Source: Microbacterium sp. MAH-37 (GTDB taxonomy: Bacteria; Actinomycetota; Actinomycetes; Actinomycetales; Microbacteriaceae). Taken from it: 64,000 nt of DNA. The stretch lies in the NCBI RefSeq assembly GCF_009758255.1, contig NZ_WSEN01000003.1, forward strand, positions 62,001-126,000, read 5' to 3'. Each line of letters starts with the position of its first letter. The first letter of the stretch is position 1. The notes below the pieces were generated by a model, which saw only the letters and a list, made by a program, of their open reading frames with translations, did no database searches and had not been told where the DNA came from. Below, one piece after another: positions 17,231 to 26,337 of the stretch. Both the position numbers and the translations under genes were made by a program.

Positions 17231-18244
17231 TCAGCGCTTCGGCGCCTCGCGCGGGATCTCATGCCAGAGATCGACCTCGTCCTCATCGCGCGACCCGCCG
17301 GCACCGCCGCGACCGACGACCGTCACCGCGATGACCTCGTCGCTGCCCGCGCGGATGATCACCCGGTCGGTGCTCACCTGAGCCAGCACACCGGCCAGTT
17401 CGTCGCGAATCTCGTCCCTGCGCGGCTCGTCGACGTTGTCCAGCCCGCCCTCGTCGAAGACCGTGACCGCGACACCTCTGCTGCGGGCGTCCGCGATGGC
17501 CTCGCGCACCGCGTCGTTGAGCAGGCTCGCACCGCGCAGTTCGTCGCGCAGGCGGCCCTCTGCGATGCGCGCGCGCATCTTCTCCTCGGGGTCCAGTGCG
17601 CCGCGCTCGGCGACCGTCCTGGCCAGCAGTGGTCCCGCCACCGCGAGCGCCAACTGCACCCGCATCCGCCGTTCCCTCTGCCGCACCTGCTGGGTGGCGT
17701 GCCAGGCCGACACCGCCTGCTGTATGTCGGCGAGGCGCTCGGTGTCACGCACCGCACGGTCCCAGAACAGCACCAGCAGTTGGGCCACGGCCACCCACGT
17801 CATGGAGCCGACCAGGCCGAGGGTGAACGCGTTCTGCGGCCCCATGTGGGCACAAGACGAAATCGTGAGCACCAGCAGGATCAGCCAGCCGATCAGGAAC
17901 CGGCGCCGCACGATGCACACCACGCCCAGCAGTCCGGTGGCCCCGATGTACCAGGTGGCGAACGGCGCGACGCGGTCGGCGTCGATGAGCGACACCGACA
18001 CCAGGTGCGGCACGGCGATCGAGGTCACGATCGCGAGGATGCCGCACCACAGCGGCATCCGCACGTCCCGATCGGTGCCGGCCAGCACAGCGGTGAGGAT
18101 GGTGGCGACGTACAGGCCGATCGCGGCGACCATGAACAGCGGCACCTCCGGCTGCACCGGCGTCCACCACACACCACGGGCCGCGAAGTAGACGGCGAAG
18201 CCGAGCGCCAACCCGGTGGCCATGCTGCGTACGGTGAGTCTCAT
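17231..18244 (-). CDS. membrane protein resembling a histidine kinase without catalytic motifs
   Basis: A 337-residue protein with about six transmembrane segments (LALGFAVYFAARGVWW through VGSMTWVAVAQLLVLFW) and a cytoplasmic helical region of about 150 residues. That region mimics a dimerisation and ATPase layout (AVRDTERLADIQQAVSAW, then DELAGVLAQVSTDRVIIRAG) but has no H-box His-Asp and no N- or G-boxes. The ATG at 18244 overlaps the kinase stop as ATGA. It is the third gene of a response regulator-kinase-membrane protein operon and is probably a partner or negative subunit of the sensor. The role is inferred. Confidence 0.75.
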   Translation of the reverse strand: MRLTVRSMATGLALGFAVYFAARGVWWTPVQPEVPLFMVAAIGLYVATILTAVLAGTDRDVRMPLWCGILAIVTSIAVPHLVSVSLIDADRVAPFATWYIGATGLLGVVCIVRRRFLIGWLILLVLTISSCAHMGPQNAFTLGLVGSMTWVAVAQLLVLFWDRAVRDTERLADIQQAVSAWHATQQVRQRERRMRVQLALAVAGPLLARTVAERGALDPEEKMRARIAEGRLRDELRGASLLNDAVREAIADARSRGVAVTVFDEGGLDNVDEPRRDEIRDELAGVLAQVSTDRVIIRAGSDEVIAVTVVGRGGAGGSRDEDEVDLWHEIPREAPKR

Positions 18245-19473
18245 GCGCCGTCCCAACCAAGCGTGACGACCGTGCCCCAGTCTCCGGATGAGATGTCCGC
18301 GGTTCCCGCGACCGCGGCCATGCGCGCGAGGATCGACGCGCGGATACCCAGCCGGTCCTCACCGATGTGCTCGAGGTCGAACCCGGGACCCGTGTCGCTG
18401 ACGACGATCCGGATGCCGGGATCCTCTTCCTCCACGACCACGTGCAGTCCCCGACCCGCCGCGTGCGTCAGGGCGTTGCCGATCGCCTGACGCGCTGCAA
18501 GCACCAGCGCACGGGCCACCTTGCCCGGTACCGCACCGGGTTCGCCGCGCTCCTCGACGACGGCGTCCGCGCCCTGCTCCGACAGCGTGCGCCGCAGCTC
18601 GGACACGATCCCGGTGGTGCTCACCGGCTCGTCGCTGCCCTCCTGCGCCACCGACGCCTCGGTGTTGGCGAGACGGGTGAGCGCTTCCCGCGCCATGCCG
18701 ACGGCCAGATCCTGCTCGCGCTCGCTCTCGGCCCTGGCCGCGGCGATCAGTGCCGCGAGCACGCTGTCGTGCATGAGCGCGGCGAGCGCGACGCGCTCCT
18801 CCTCCGCAGCGGTCGCGGCGGCGGCGGAGGCATAGGTGTCGACCGCCTTCGCGCGCGCCTCGTCGACGCCGGCCGCGACGGAGCGGAACATCCACGCCAG
18901 CGAGACGAGGACCATGCCGAGGATGAGGGTGAACGTCACATCGAAGGCCGTGGTGATCCAGTACTCCTGCGAGAATCCGCCCTGCACCAGCCGCACCCAG
19001 CCATACACCAGCGGGAGTGCCGCGGCCCAGACGAACTGCAGGGCGAACGGGAACGCCGCGACGGCGGCCACCACTCCGATGTTCACCAGGAAGAAGATCC
19101 ACGGCTGCTCCGACGCTCCGCGCCCCGCGGAGATCACCACGACGGGCCAGAGCAGCAGCGCGAACATGTACGAGACGGCGAAGCTGCCGCAGGCCACCCG
19201 CACGAAACGTCCGGCCAGGCACGCCACGATCATGCACACCAGCGGCAGGAACACCATGTTCAGGATCGCCAGGTGCGCGGCATCCACGCTCGACATCGTG
19301 CCGATGGCGCCGAGGAACGCCTGCGCGCCCAGCGCCGCGGAGCCCAGCGCGATCACGATCTGAAGGATGCGCTCCATCCGGTTGCCGGTGAACCGCTCCA
19401 GACCGGAGCCTGCCGCACCCGGCGACGGGATCTGGTTCCACGCCTCCCGGATGCCGCGGGCGTCAACCGCCAC
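18241..19473 (-). CDS. NarL-type sensor histidine kinase
   Basis: A 410-residue sensor kinase. Six or so transmembrane segments fill residues 35-195. A HisKA_3-like H-box, EEERVALAALMHDSVLAALI, places the phosphorylated His near residue 235. The ATPase domain follows with AARQAIGNALTHAA (N-box) and VSDTGPGFDLEHIG (G1). The GTG at 19473 overlaps the regulator stop by 11 bp; the second candidate (ATG, residue 33, MERILQ) would remove a Pro/Gly-rich leader. The signal is unknown, and the multi-span sensor has no large external domain, suggesting a membrane-borne cue. Confidence 0.88.
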   Translation of the reverse strand: MAVDARGIREAWNQIPSPGAAGSGLERFTGNRMERILQIVIALGSAALGAQAFLGAIGTMSSVDAAHLAILNMVFLPLVCMIVACLAGRFVRVACGSFAVSYMFALLLWPVVVISAGRGASEQPWIFFLVNIGVVAAVAAFPFALQFVWAAALPLVYGWVRLVQGGFSQEYWITTAFDVTFTLILGMVLVSLAWMFRSVAAGVDEARAKAVDTYASAAAATAAEEERVALAALMHDSVLAALIAAARAESEREQDLAVGMAREALTRLANTEASVAQEGSDEPVSTTGIVSELRRTLSEQGADAVVEERGEPGAVPGKVARALVLAARQAIGNALTHAAGRGLHVVVEEEDPGIRIVVSDTGPGFDLEHIGEDRLGIRASILARMAAVAGTADISSGDWGTVVTLGWDGA

Positions 19474-20125
19474 GCGAGGCCCCGTCCGGGGCGACGATGC
19501 CGTCCTCCATCGCGCGGCGCAGCAGGTCGACCTTGGTCGGCGCCGGCCTGCCCACCTCGACGTACTTCACGCGGATGCGGGTGATGTTCTCCTTGGCCGT
19601 GGAGTACGCGACTCCGAGACGCTCGGCGACGACCTTCAGCGGAAGTCCGGCGGCATAGAGCCGGAGCACCTCGCGCTCGCGTGTGGAGAGCTGTGCGTCG
19701 GCGAACTCGCGGTCGCCGTCGACCGCACTGGCCCACTCGACGTTGTTCAGGGCGTCACCGCGCGCGACGGTGCGGATCGCGTCGAGAACGTCGTCCAGCG
19801 CGGACGACTTGCTCACGACGCCGGCAGCTCCGGCGACCAGCGCCTCTCGGACGGCGGCAGGGCGGTCGGCGACGCTGTGGATCACGACGCTCGCCCCGTC
19901 GGCGACGAGGGTGGCGACGTTCTCGGTGACGGTGGTGCCGTCGCCGAGGGTGAGGTCGAGCACGACGACGTCGACGGGCGGCGCTCCGGCCGATGCCCGC
20001 CACAGCAGGAAGTCCTTCACGGTGCCGCCGGAGAACACGACCTGCTGCTCCCCGTCGCGCAGACAGGCGGCCTCGAGGCCCAGACGTACCGACTCGTGAT
20101 CGTCGATGAGGGCGACGGTGCTCAT
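19463..20125 (-). CDS. NarL/LuxR-family response regulator
   Basis: A 220-residue regulator. The receiver domain has the acidic pair in ALIDDHESVR and phospho-acceptor Asp57 in VVVLDLTLGDG. A LuxR helix-turn-helix occupies about 150-205 (LSTREREVLRLYAAGLPLKVVAERLGVAYSTAKENI). It is the first gene of the operon, with a TATCCT hexamer 6 bases before the ATG. It should control this operon and unidentified targets. Confidence 0.92.
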   Translation of the reverse strand: MSTVALIDDHESVRLGLEAACLRDGEQQVVFSGGTVKDFLLWRASAGAPPVDVVVLDLTLGDGTTVTENVATLVADGASVVIHSVADRPAAVREALVAGAAGVVSKSSALDDVLDAIRTVARGDALNNVEWASAVDGDREFADAQLSTREREVLRLYAAGLPLKVVAERLGVAYSTAKENITRIRVKYVEVGRPAPTKVDLLRRAMEDGIVAPDGASRGG

Positions 20126-20137
20126 GGATTCAGGATA
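20126..20137 (-). promoter_or_regulatory. leaderless -10 of the NarL-type regulator gene
   Basis: Minus-strand TATCCT (20137-20132), 6 bases, then ATG at 20125. Confidence 0.6.
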
Positions 20138-20155
20138 CTCAGAGGGTCGGGCCGA

Positions 20156-21385
20156 TCAGCGCGTCAGCCGCACCACGGTCTCGAAGTGGTGCGAATGCGG
20201 GAACAGGTCGAAGGCGCGCAGGCTGTCCGCCTCCCATCCGAGGGCGCGGAAGGTGCCGAGGTCGCGGGCCAGCGCCACGGGGTCGCAGGCGACGTAGACG
20301 ATGGCCTCGGGGTCGAGACCGTGCACCGCCTCGACAACAGCCTTGCCCGCACCGGCGCGCGGCGGGTCGAGCACGATCGTGCCGGCCCGGCTCCCCGCGG
20401 GGCCGGATGCCAGGAAGCGGTCGACCCGCGCGGTGACGGCGTGCACGTCCAGTGGCGCGAGGTTCTGCTCCGCGTGCGCGGTGGCGCGGGCGTCCGACTC
20501 CACCGTCACCACGTCGGTGGCGCCGAGATCGGCGAGGGCTGCGGCGAACAGTCCCACCCCGCCGTACAGGTCGAAGTGCGTGGCATCGGGATCGACGCGT
20601 CCCTCGAGAGCCGCACGCACCTCGGCGTCGAGCGTGGCGGCGGCCAGCGGATGCACCTGCCAGAAGCCGTCCACGTCGAGACGGAACTCCCGCGAACCGA
20701 CCTTCTCGACGATGACCTCCGGCTCCCGCCGGTGAGCGCGCGCTCCGCGTCGCGAACGGGTCGGGCGGTCCGGTCGCGGCAGCACCCTGGCACGGCCGTC
20801 GGCCGGCTCGACGAAGACGATGCGCCCTGCGGAGGGGGTGCCGACGAGGGCTCCGGCGGCCTCGGCCAGTTCCGGCCGCGCAAGCGGGAGCGAGCCGACC
20901 TCGATGACCCGGTGGCTGCGCGCCGCGTACGGTCCGACGCGACCGGCGTCGTCGACGTGCAGCGTCATGCGCGTGCGCCAGCCGGTGCCGTCGCTGTCGT
21001 CGAGGCCGGCGACCTCGGGCGCGTTGAGTCCTGCGCCCGCGAACTTGTCCAGCGCCTCCTGCAGCACCTGGCGCTTGAGCACGCGCTGGTGTCCGAGCTC
21101 GATGTGGCCGAGGTCGGCTCCGCCGACGCGGTCGGCCGGGTCGCGCGAGATGTCCGCCTCGGGCCAGATGTGGGGCACGCGGTGCGGGGAGGCCTCGAGC
21201 ACCTCGACGGCGTCGGCGCGCCAGAACGACGGCTTCGACGCATCTGCCACGCGCACGCGCACCCGCTCTCCGGGAATGGCGTCGGCGACGAACACGACAC
21301 GGCCCTCATGACGGGCGATGGCGGTGCCGCCGTGCGCGAAACCGGTGATGTCGAGATCGAGCAGCTCGCCCGCGGAAGAGGTCAT
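20156..21385 (-). CDS. TrmA/RumA-type class I SAM-dependent RNA m5U methyltransferase
   Basis: A 409-residue cytoplasmic enzyme. The N-terminal TRAM domain (LDLDITGFAHGGTAIARHEG, FVADAIPGERV) binds RNA. The methyltransferase part shows FDLYGGVGLFAAAL for SAM, TIVLDPPRAGAGKAVVEA, and the catalytic Cys in IVYVACDPVALARDL. I see no iron-sulfur Cys cluster in the middle region. It is divergent from maf with a 28-bp gap. The ATG at 21385 follows GAGGG. The precise uridine (tRNA U54 or rRNA) cannot be told from sequence alone. Confidence 0.9.
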   Translation of the reverse strand: MTSSAGELLDLDITGFAHGGTAIARHEGRVVFVADAIPGERVRVRVADASKPSFWRADAVEVLEASPHRVPHIWPEADISRDPADRVGGADLGHIELGHQRVLKRQVLQEALDKFAGAGLNAPEVAGLDDSDGTGWRTRMTLHVDDAGRVGPYAARSHRVIEVGSLPLARPELAEAAGALVGTPSAGRIVFVEPADGRARVLPRPDRPTRSRRGARAHRREPEVIVEKVGSREFRLDVDGFWQVHPLAAATLDAEVRAALEGRVDPDATHFDLYGGVGLFAAALADLGATDVVTVESDARATAHAEQNLAPLDVHAVTARVDRFLASGPAGSRAGTIVLDPPRAGAGKAVVEAVHGLDPEAIVYVACDPVALARDLGTFRALGWEADSLRAFDLFPHSHHFETVVRLTR

Positions 21386-21400
21386 CCCTCGATCTTCCCA

Positions 21401-21413
21401 GATACTGGGTAGC
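21401..21413 (+). promoter_or_regulatory. candidate leaderless -10 of maf
   Basis: GATACT (21401-21406), 7 bases, then ATG at 21414. It departs from TANNNT at the first base. It lies in the 28-bp gap shared with the divergent methyltransferase gene. Confidence 0.45.
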
Positions 21414-22070
21414 ATGCGCGTGCTCCTGGCCTCCACATCCCCTGCCCGCCTCATGCTGCTGCGGCAGGCGGGCATCGAACCAGAGACCCTCTCCCCCGGC
21501 GTCGACGAGGACGCGGTCGCCGCAGCAGCCGAGGCGGAACGCGGAGCGCCGTTCGCTCCTGCTGAACTGGTGCTGCTGCTGGGTCGCGCGAAGGCGGCGG
21601 ACGTCGTGCACAGGCTGCAGACGGATGCCCCGGACTTCGACGGTCTGGTGATCGGCGGCGACTCGATGTTCGAGATCGGCGGTGAGGTGCTCGGCAAGCC
21701 GTACACGCCGGAGGAGGCGCGTCGGCGCTGGCGGGGTATGCGGGGAGAGACCGGCGTCCTGCACTCCGGTCACTCGGTGTTCCGGGTGAGGCCCGGCGCC
21801 ATACCGGTCGAGGCGCATGCCGTCGCGGAGGCCGCCGTCACGTTCGCCGCCGATGTGACCGATGCCGAGATCGACGCGTACATCGCCTCCGGCGAACCGC
21901 TGCACGTCGCGGGCGCCTTCACCGTGGACAGCCTGGGCGGACCGTTCATCACCCGCGTGGACGGCGACCCCTCGACGGTGGTGGGGATGTCGCTGTCGAC
22001 GCTGCGCCGGCTGGCCGGCCAACTCGGAGTCGTCTGGACCGACCTGTGGACGCCTCGACAGCCTCAGTGA
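21414..22070 (+). CDS. maf: Maf-like nucleoside triphosphate pyrophosphatase
   Basis: A 218-residue house-cleaning pyrophosphatase that hydrolyses modified or canonical NTPs. The N-terminal LLASTSPARLMLLRQAGIEP is the family signature, and VIGGDSMFEIGGEVLGKPYT carries the catalytic Asp region. It is on the same strand as accA3, which follows 90 bp later; maf lying between the acc genes is conserved in other Actinobacteria. The ATG at 21414 is preferred to an upstream in-frame ATG at 21318 because of the family start. Confidence 0.93.
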   Translation: MRVLLASTSPARLMLLRQAGIEPETLSPGVDEDAVAAAAEAERGAPFAPAELVLLLGRAKAADVVHRLQTDAPDFDGLVIGGDSMFEIGGEVLGKPYTPEEARRRWRGMRGETGVLHSGHSVFRVRPGAIPVEAHAVAEAAVTFAADVTDAEIDAYIASGEPLHVAGAFTVDSLGGPFITRVDGDPSTVVGMSLSTLRRLAGQLGVVWTDLWTPRQPQ

Positions 22071-22149
22071 CCCACCACGTTGACGCATCCCGACATGAAT
22101 TCGAGGTTTTCTTGTGGAGAGTCGTCAAATAGATCGGTCCGACACTCGC

Positions 22150-22162
22150 TAGGCTGAAACCC
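22150..22162 (+). promoter_or_regulatory. leaderless -10 of accA3
   Basis: TAGGCT (22150-22155), 7 bases, then ATG at 22163. Confidence 0.6.
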
Positions 22163-23929
22163 ATGCCTGATATCGCCAAGGTGCTCATCGCGAACCGCGG
22201 CGAGATCGCCGTACGCATCATCCGCGCCGCCCGGGACTCCGGGATCTCCTCTGTCGCCGTGTACGCCGACCAGGACCGCGACGCTCTGCACGTGCGACTC
22301 GCCGACGAGGCCTATGCCCTCGAGGGTGCGACGAGCGCGGAGACCTACCTGCAGATCGACAAGATCCTCTCGGTCGCCCGCCGCGCCGGCGCCGACGCCG
22401 TGCACCCCGGCTACGGCTTCCTCGCCGAGAACGCCGACTTCGCCCGAGCCGTCATCGGCGCGGGCATGACCTGGATAGGCCCGTCCCCCGAGGCGATCGA
22501 GGCGCTCGGCGACAAGGTCACCGCCCGCCACGTGGCCGAGAAGGTCGGCGCGCCGCTCGCGCCGGGCACCCCCGGTCCCGTAGACGGCGCCGACGAGGTC
22601 ATCGCCTTCGCGCAGGAGCACGGCCTGCCCATCGCCATCAAGGCCGCCTACGGCGGCGGCGGACGCGGCCTGAAGGTCGCCCGCGAGTTCGACGAGGTCG
22701 CCGAGCTGTTCGAGTCCGCCACCCGCGAGGCCGTCGCGGCCTTCGGGCGTGGCGAGTGCTTCGTCGAGAAGTACCTCGACAAGCCCCGCCACGTCGAGAC
22801 CCAGTGCCTGGCGGATGCCGAGGGCAATGTGGTGGTCATCTCCACCCGCGACTGCTCCCTGCAGCGCCGGCACCAGAAGCTCGTCGAGGAGGCCCCCGCG
22901 CCGTTCCTCACGAAGGAGCAGAACGACCAGCTGTACGCCGCGTCGAAGGCCATCCTCAAGGAGGTCGGCTACGTCGGCGCCGGAACCTGCGAGTTCCTCA
23001 TCGGTGCAGACGGCACCGTGTCGTTCCTCGAGGTGAACACCCGCCTGCAGGTCGAGCACCCGGTCTCCGAAGAGGTCACCGGCATCGACCTGGTGCGCGA
23101 GCAGTTCCGTATCGCGGCCGGCGGCACCATCGACTACGCCGACCCGGAGCCGCAGGGGCACTCCTTCGAGTTCCGCATCAACGGCGAGGACCCGGGTCGC
23201 GGGTTCCTCCCCCAGCCCGGCCCCATCCACGTCTTCAAGACGTTCGGAGGCCCCGGCATCCGTCTCGACTCCGGCGTGACCGCCGGCGACCAGGTCTCGG
23301 GGGCCTTCGACTCGCTGCTGGCGAAGATCATCGTCACCGGCCGCGACCGCGCAGAGGCTCTGGAGCGCGCGCGTCGCGCCCTGGACGAGTTCGAGGTGTC
23401 CGGCATGCCCACCGTGCTGCCGTTCCACCGCAAGGTCGTGCGCGATCCCGCCTTCACCGCCGAGAACGGCGAGTTCGGCGTGTACACGCGCTGGATCGAG
23501 ACCGAGTTCGTGAACGACATCCCGGCCTGGGACGGCGAGCTCGAGGATCCGGCCACTGCCCCCGGCCGTCACACCGTGGTCGTCGAGGTCGGCGGCAAGC
23601 GCCTCGAGGTCAGCCTGCCCGACCGCGTCGCCGTGGCATCCGGCACAGCAGGGCGCCCGGCCGCCGTGCCGCCGTCCCGCCGCAGCCATGCGACCACCGC
23701 GAACTCCGGAGCCTCCGGTGACGCAGTGAAGTCGCCGATGCAGGCCACTGTCGTGAAGGTCGCCGTCGAGGACGGCCAGCAGGTCGTCAAGGGCGACCTG
23801 GTCGTGGTCCTCGAGGCGATGAAGATGGAGCAGCCGCTGCAGGCGCACAAGGACGGCGTGATCGGCAACATCAACGCCGATGCCGGTGCGACGGTGTCCG
23901 CCGGGCACCAGCTGCTCACCATCAGCTGA
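22163..23929 (+). CDS. accA3: acyl-CoA carboxylase alpha subunit (biotin carboxylase + BCCP)
   Basis: A 588-residue fusion. Biotin carboxylase occupies about 1-450: [19 protein letters not shown], the ATP-grasp loop [16 protein letters not shown], and [16 protein letters not shown]. The C-terminal 75 residues are a biotin carrier domain with EAMKMEQP, whose Lys is biotinylated. It carboxylates biotin for the beta subunits, including accD5 at 15.2 kb. It has its own leaderless promoter and ends in a perfect hairpin shared with convergent lpdA. Confidence 0.95.
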   Translation: MPDIAKVLIANRGEIAVRIIRAARDSGISSVAVYADQDRDALHVRLADEAYALEGATSAETYLQIDKILSVARRAGADAVHPGYGFLAENADFARAVIGAGMTWIGPSPEAIEALGDKVTARHVAEKVGAPLAPGTPGPVDGADEVIAFAQEHGLPIAIKAAYGGGGRGLKVAREFDEVAELFESATREAVAAFGRGECFVEKYLDKPRHVETQCLADAEGNVVVISTRDCSLQRRHQKLVEEAPAPFLTKEQNDQLYAASKAILKEVGYVGAGTCEFLIGADGTVSFLEVNTRLQVEHPVSEEVTGIDLVREQFRIAAGGTIDYADPEPQGHSFEFRINGEDPGRGFLPQPGPIHVFKTFGGPGIRLDSGVTAGDQVSGAFDSLLAKIIVTGRDRAEALERARRALDEFEVSGMPTVLPFHRKVVRDPAFTAENGEFGVYTRWIETEFVNDIPAWDGELEDPATAPGRHTVVVEVGGKRLEVSLPDRVAVASGTAGRPAAVPPSRRSHATTANSGASGDAVKSPMQATVVKVAVEDGQQVVKGDLVVVLEAMKMEQPLQAHKDGVIGNINADAGATVSAGHQLLTIS

Positions 23930-23941
23930 TCCCAGACATGC

Positions 23942-23969
23942 GAAAGGGCGCCCCGCGGGGCGCCCTTTC
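23942..23969. terminator. bidirectional terminator between accA3 and lpdA
   Basis: A 28-base perfect palindrome (GAAAGGGCGCCCCG and its complement) with T- and A-runs at its ends, placed between convergent genes. Confidence 0.88.
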
Positions 23970-23980
23970 TGCGTTATGGG

Positions 23981-25420
23981 TCAGGAGATCGCGACCTGAT
24001 GCATGGCCCTGGTGGCATCCGTGATGCTGCCCGACAGCGAGGGGTACGCCGCGAACACGCGGGAGACCTGGTCGGCGGTGAGACGGCGCTCCACCGCCAC
24101 CGCGATCGGGTAGATCAGCTCGGAGGCCTTCGGCGCGACGATCACTCCGCCGATGATGGTGCCAGAGCCGCGCCGGGCGATGAGCTTCACGAAGCCGTCC
24201 CTGATGCCCATCATCTTGGCCCGCGGGTTGGCCGCCAGCGGCAGCTTGTGCACGATGCCCTCGATCACACCCTCCTGCACGTCCTTCTCGGAGTAGCCGA
24301 CCGTCGCGATCTCCGGGGCGGTGAAGATGTTCGCCGTGATCCGGCGCTGCTCCAGAGGGATCACGATGTCGCCGAGGGCGTGGAACACCGCGGTGCGGCC
24401 CTGCATCGAGGCGACCGAGGCCAGGGGGAAGAAGTTCGTGCAGTCGCCCGCGGCGTAGATGTTCGACACCGAGGTGCGCGCGACCTTGTTCACGCGGATG
24501 TGCCCGGACTCGGTGAGCTCGACACCGGCCTCCTCGAGCCCGATGCCGTGCGTGTTCGGGATCGATCCCACCGCGAGCAGGCAGTGGCTGCCCTCGACCG
24601 TGCGGCCGTCGGAGAGGGTGACGACGACGCCGTCCTTGGTCCTCTCGACCTTGTCGGCGCGCGACTTCGACAGCACCTGCATGCCGCCGCGCTTGAACAC
24701 CCGCTCCAGCACCGCAGCGGCGTCCTGGTCCTCGCCCGGGAGCACCTGGTCGCGGCTGGAGATCAGCGTGACCTTCGCACCCAGGTTCATGTAGGCCGAG
24801 GCGAACTCCGCACCGGTGACACCGGATCCCACCACGATGAGGTGCTCGGGGAGCGCCTTCATGTCGTACAGCTGCGTCCAGGTGAGGATGCGCTTGCCGT
24901 CTGGCTTGGCCGAGTCCAGCTCGCGCGGTGCGGCGCCGACGGCCACGACGATCGTGTCGGCCTCCACGCGGTCGAAGTCGGTCCCGCCCACCGCGGTCGA
25001 CACGACGATCGCATTGTGCCCGTCGAGACGTCCGTGGCCGGAGAGGATCTTCACCCCGGCATCCAGCAGCGCGGTGCGCATGTCCTCGGACTGCTGCCCG
25101 GCGAGAGCCATCAGCCGCTTGTTCACCGCGGCCAGGTTGATCGCGATCTCGGGCTTGAGCGGTTTGCCGTGCTCGCCCTTGGCGTAGAACTGCACACCGA
25201 GATCGGATGCCTCGGAGATCGCGACGGCGGCGTCGGCCGTGGCGATCAGGCTCTTCGACGGCACCACGTCGGTGAGGACGGCGGCGCCGCCGACCCCTAC
25301 GCGCTCGACGAGGGTGACATCAGCCCCCAGCTGGGCCGCGGCGAGCGCCGCCTCGTAGCCACCGGGGCCGCCACCGAGGACGGCGACGCTCTGCCTGTTC
25401 GCGAAGGGGGAATGAGCCAT
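23981..25420 (-). CDS. lpdA: FAD-dependent NAD(P)H-quinone/disulfide oxidoreductase family, LpdA-like
   Basis: A 479-residue flavoprotein of the dihydrolipoamide dehydrogenase fold: FAD loop VLGGGPGGYEAALAA, NAD loop IVVGSGVTGAEFASAY, and AAGDCTNFFPLASVASMQGR. The redox-active CxxxxC pair is missing: the segment reads GVGGAAVLTDVVPSKSLI. That matches M. tuberculosis LpdA (Rv3303c), a quinone reductase rather than a lipoamide dehydrogenase. The ATG at 25420 (MAHSPF) has GAGAAT 7 bases upstream. It is divergent from punA. Confidence 0.9.
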   Translation of the reverse strand: MAHSPFANRQSVAVLGGGPGGYEAALAAAQLGADVTLVERVGVGGAAVLTDVVPSKSLIATADAAVAISEASDLGVQFYAKGEHGKPLKPEIAINLAAVNKRLMALAGQQSEDMRTALLDAGVKILSGHGRLDGHNAIVVSTAVGGTDFDRVEADTIVVAVGAAPRELDSAKPDGKRILTWTQLYDMKALPEHLIVVGSGVTGAEFASAYMNLGAKVTLISSRDQVLPGEDQDAAAVLERVFKRGGMQVLSKSRADKVERTKDGVVVTLSDGRTVEGSHCLLAVGSIPNTHGIGLEEAGVELTESGHIRVNKVARTSVSNIYAAGDCTNFFPLASVASMQGRTAVFHALGDIVIPLEQRRITANIFTAPEIATVGYSEKDVQEGVIEGIVHKLPLAANPRAKMMGIRDGFVKLIARRGSGTIIGGVIVAPKASELIYPIAVAVERRLTADQVSRVFAAYPSLSGSITDATRAMHQVAIS

Positions 25421-25433
25421 GGGTACCATTCTC
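25421..25433 (-). promoter_or_regulatory. candidate leaderless -10 of lpdA
   Basis: Minus-strand GAGAAT (25433-25428), 7 bases, then ATG at 25420. The first base deviates from TANNNT. Confidence 0.4.
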
Positions 25434-25467
25434 GCAGGACGGACAGGAGCCCGCACACAGCCCCAAG

Positions 25468-25503
25468 CTGGCAGTGCGGCCCGCGCGTTCCTAGAGTGGT
25501 CTC
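25468..25503 (+). promoter_or_regulatory. leaderless promoter of punA
   Basis: CTGGCA (25468-25473), 18 bp, TAGAGT (25492-25497), then 6 bases to the ATG at 25504. It is the best-formed -35/-10 pair among the leaderless set. Confidence 0.6.
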
Positions 25504-26337
25504 ATGCCAGACACTCTCACGAACCCCCTCGACGACCCGAGCGCGAACCCGTTCGAGGTCGCCGCCCAGGCCGCAGCCGACATCGCGCGGCTGACAGGGG
25601 TCTCTCACCACGACATCGCCCTCACGCTCGGATCGGGCTGGGGCAAGGCCGCCGAGCTCATCGGCGAGACCGTCGCGACCGTTCCGGCCACCGAGGTCAC
25701 CGGATTCTCGAAGCCCGCTCTGGAGGGTCACGTCGGGACGCTCCGCAGCATCCGCACCCCGGACGGCAAGAACGTCCTCGTGATCGGCGCGCGCACGCAC
25801 TACTACGAGGACCACGGCGTTCGCCGGGTCGTGCACTCGGTGCGCACCGCCGCCGCCACCGGAGCTGCGATCATGGTCCTCACCAACGGCGCGGGCGGCG
25901 TGCGCGAGACGTGGAAGCCCGGGCAGCCGGTGCTGATCAGCGACCACATCAACCTCACCGCCGACTCGCCGCTCGAGGGCGCGACGTTCATCGACCTCAC
26001 CGACCTGTACTCGCAGCGTCTCCGCGACGTCGCGCGCACCGTCGACCCCTCGCTGGACGAGGGCGTGTACACGCAGTTCCGCGGCCCTCACTACGAGACT
26101 CCGGCTGAGGTGCAGATGGCGAAGACCATCGGCGGGCACATCGTCGGCATGTCCACCGCGCTCGAGGCCATCGCTGCCCGTGAGGCGGGCATGGAGATCC
26201 TCGGTTTCTCGCTGATCACCAACCTCGCCGCCGGCATCCAGAAGACTCCGCTCAGCCACGCCGAGGTGATCGAGGCCGGCCAGGCCGCCGAGCCGGTGAT
26301 CTCGGCGCTGCTGGCCCGAGTGATCGAGGCGCTGTGA
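25504..26337 (+). CDS. punA: purine-nucleoside phosphorylase (trimeric type)
   Basis: A 277-residue enzyme that splits inosine or guanosine with phosphate into base and ribose-1-phosphate. Motifs are LGSGWGKAAELIGE (phosphate), EGHVGTLRSI, THYYEDHG, TNGAGGVRETW and ETPAEVQMAKTIG. Overlap with the phosphomutase start (GTGA at 26334) couples it to an enzyme that can take ribose-1-phosphate to ribose-5-phosphate. The other nucleoside enzymes of the salvage path are at 35.6-38.5 kb. Confidence 0.95.
   Translation: MPDTLTNPLDDPSANPFEVAAQAAADIARLTGVSHHDIALTLGSGWGKAAELIGETVATVPATEVTGFSKPALEGHVGTLRSIRTPDGKNVLVIGARTHYYEDHGVRRVVHSVRTAAATGAAIMVLTNGAGGVRETWKPGQPVLISDHINLTADSPLEGATFIDLTDLYSQRLRDVARTVDPSLDEGVYTQFRGPHYETPAEVQMAKTIGGHIVGMSTALEAIAAREAGMEILGFSLITNLAAGIQKTPLSHAEVIEAGQAAEPVISALLARVIEAL

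Noticed and set aside
22050..22072. Second copy of the PEPVEG repeat at the maf end
   Set aside because: CCTCGACAGCCTCAG differs at several positions from the 39764 copy and may be chance.
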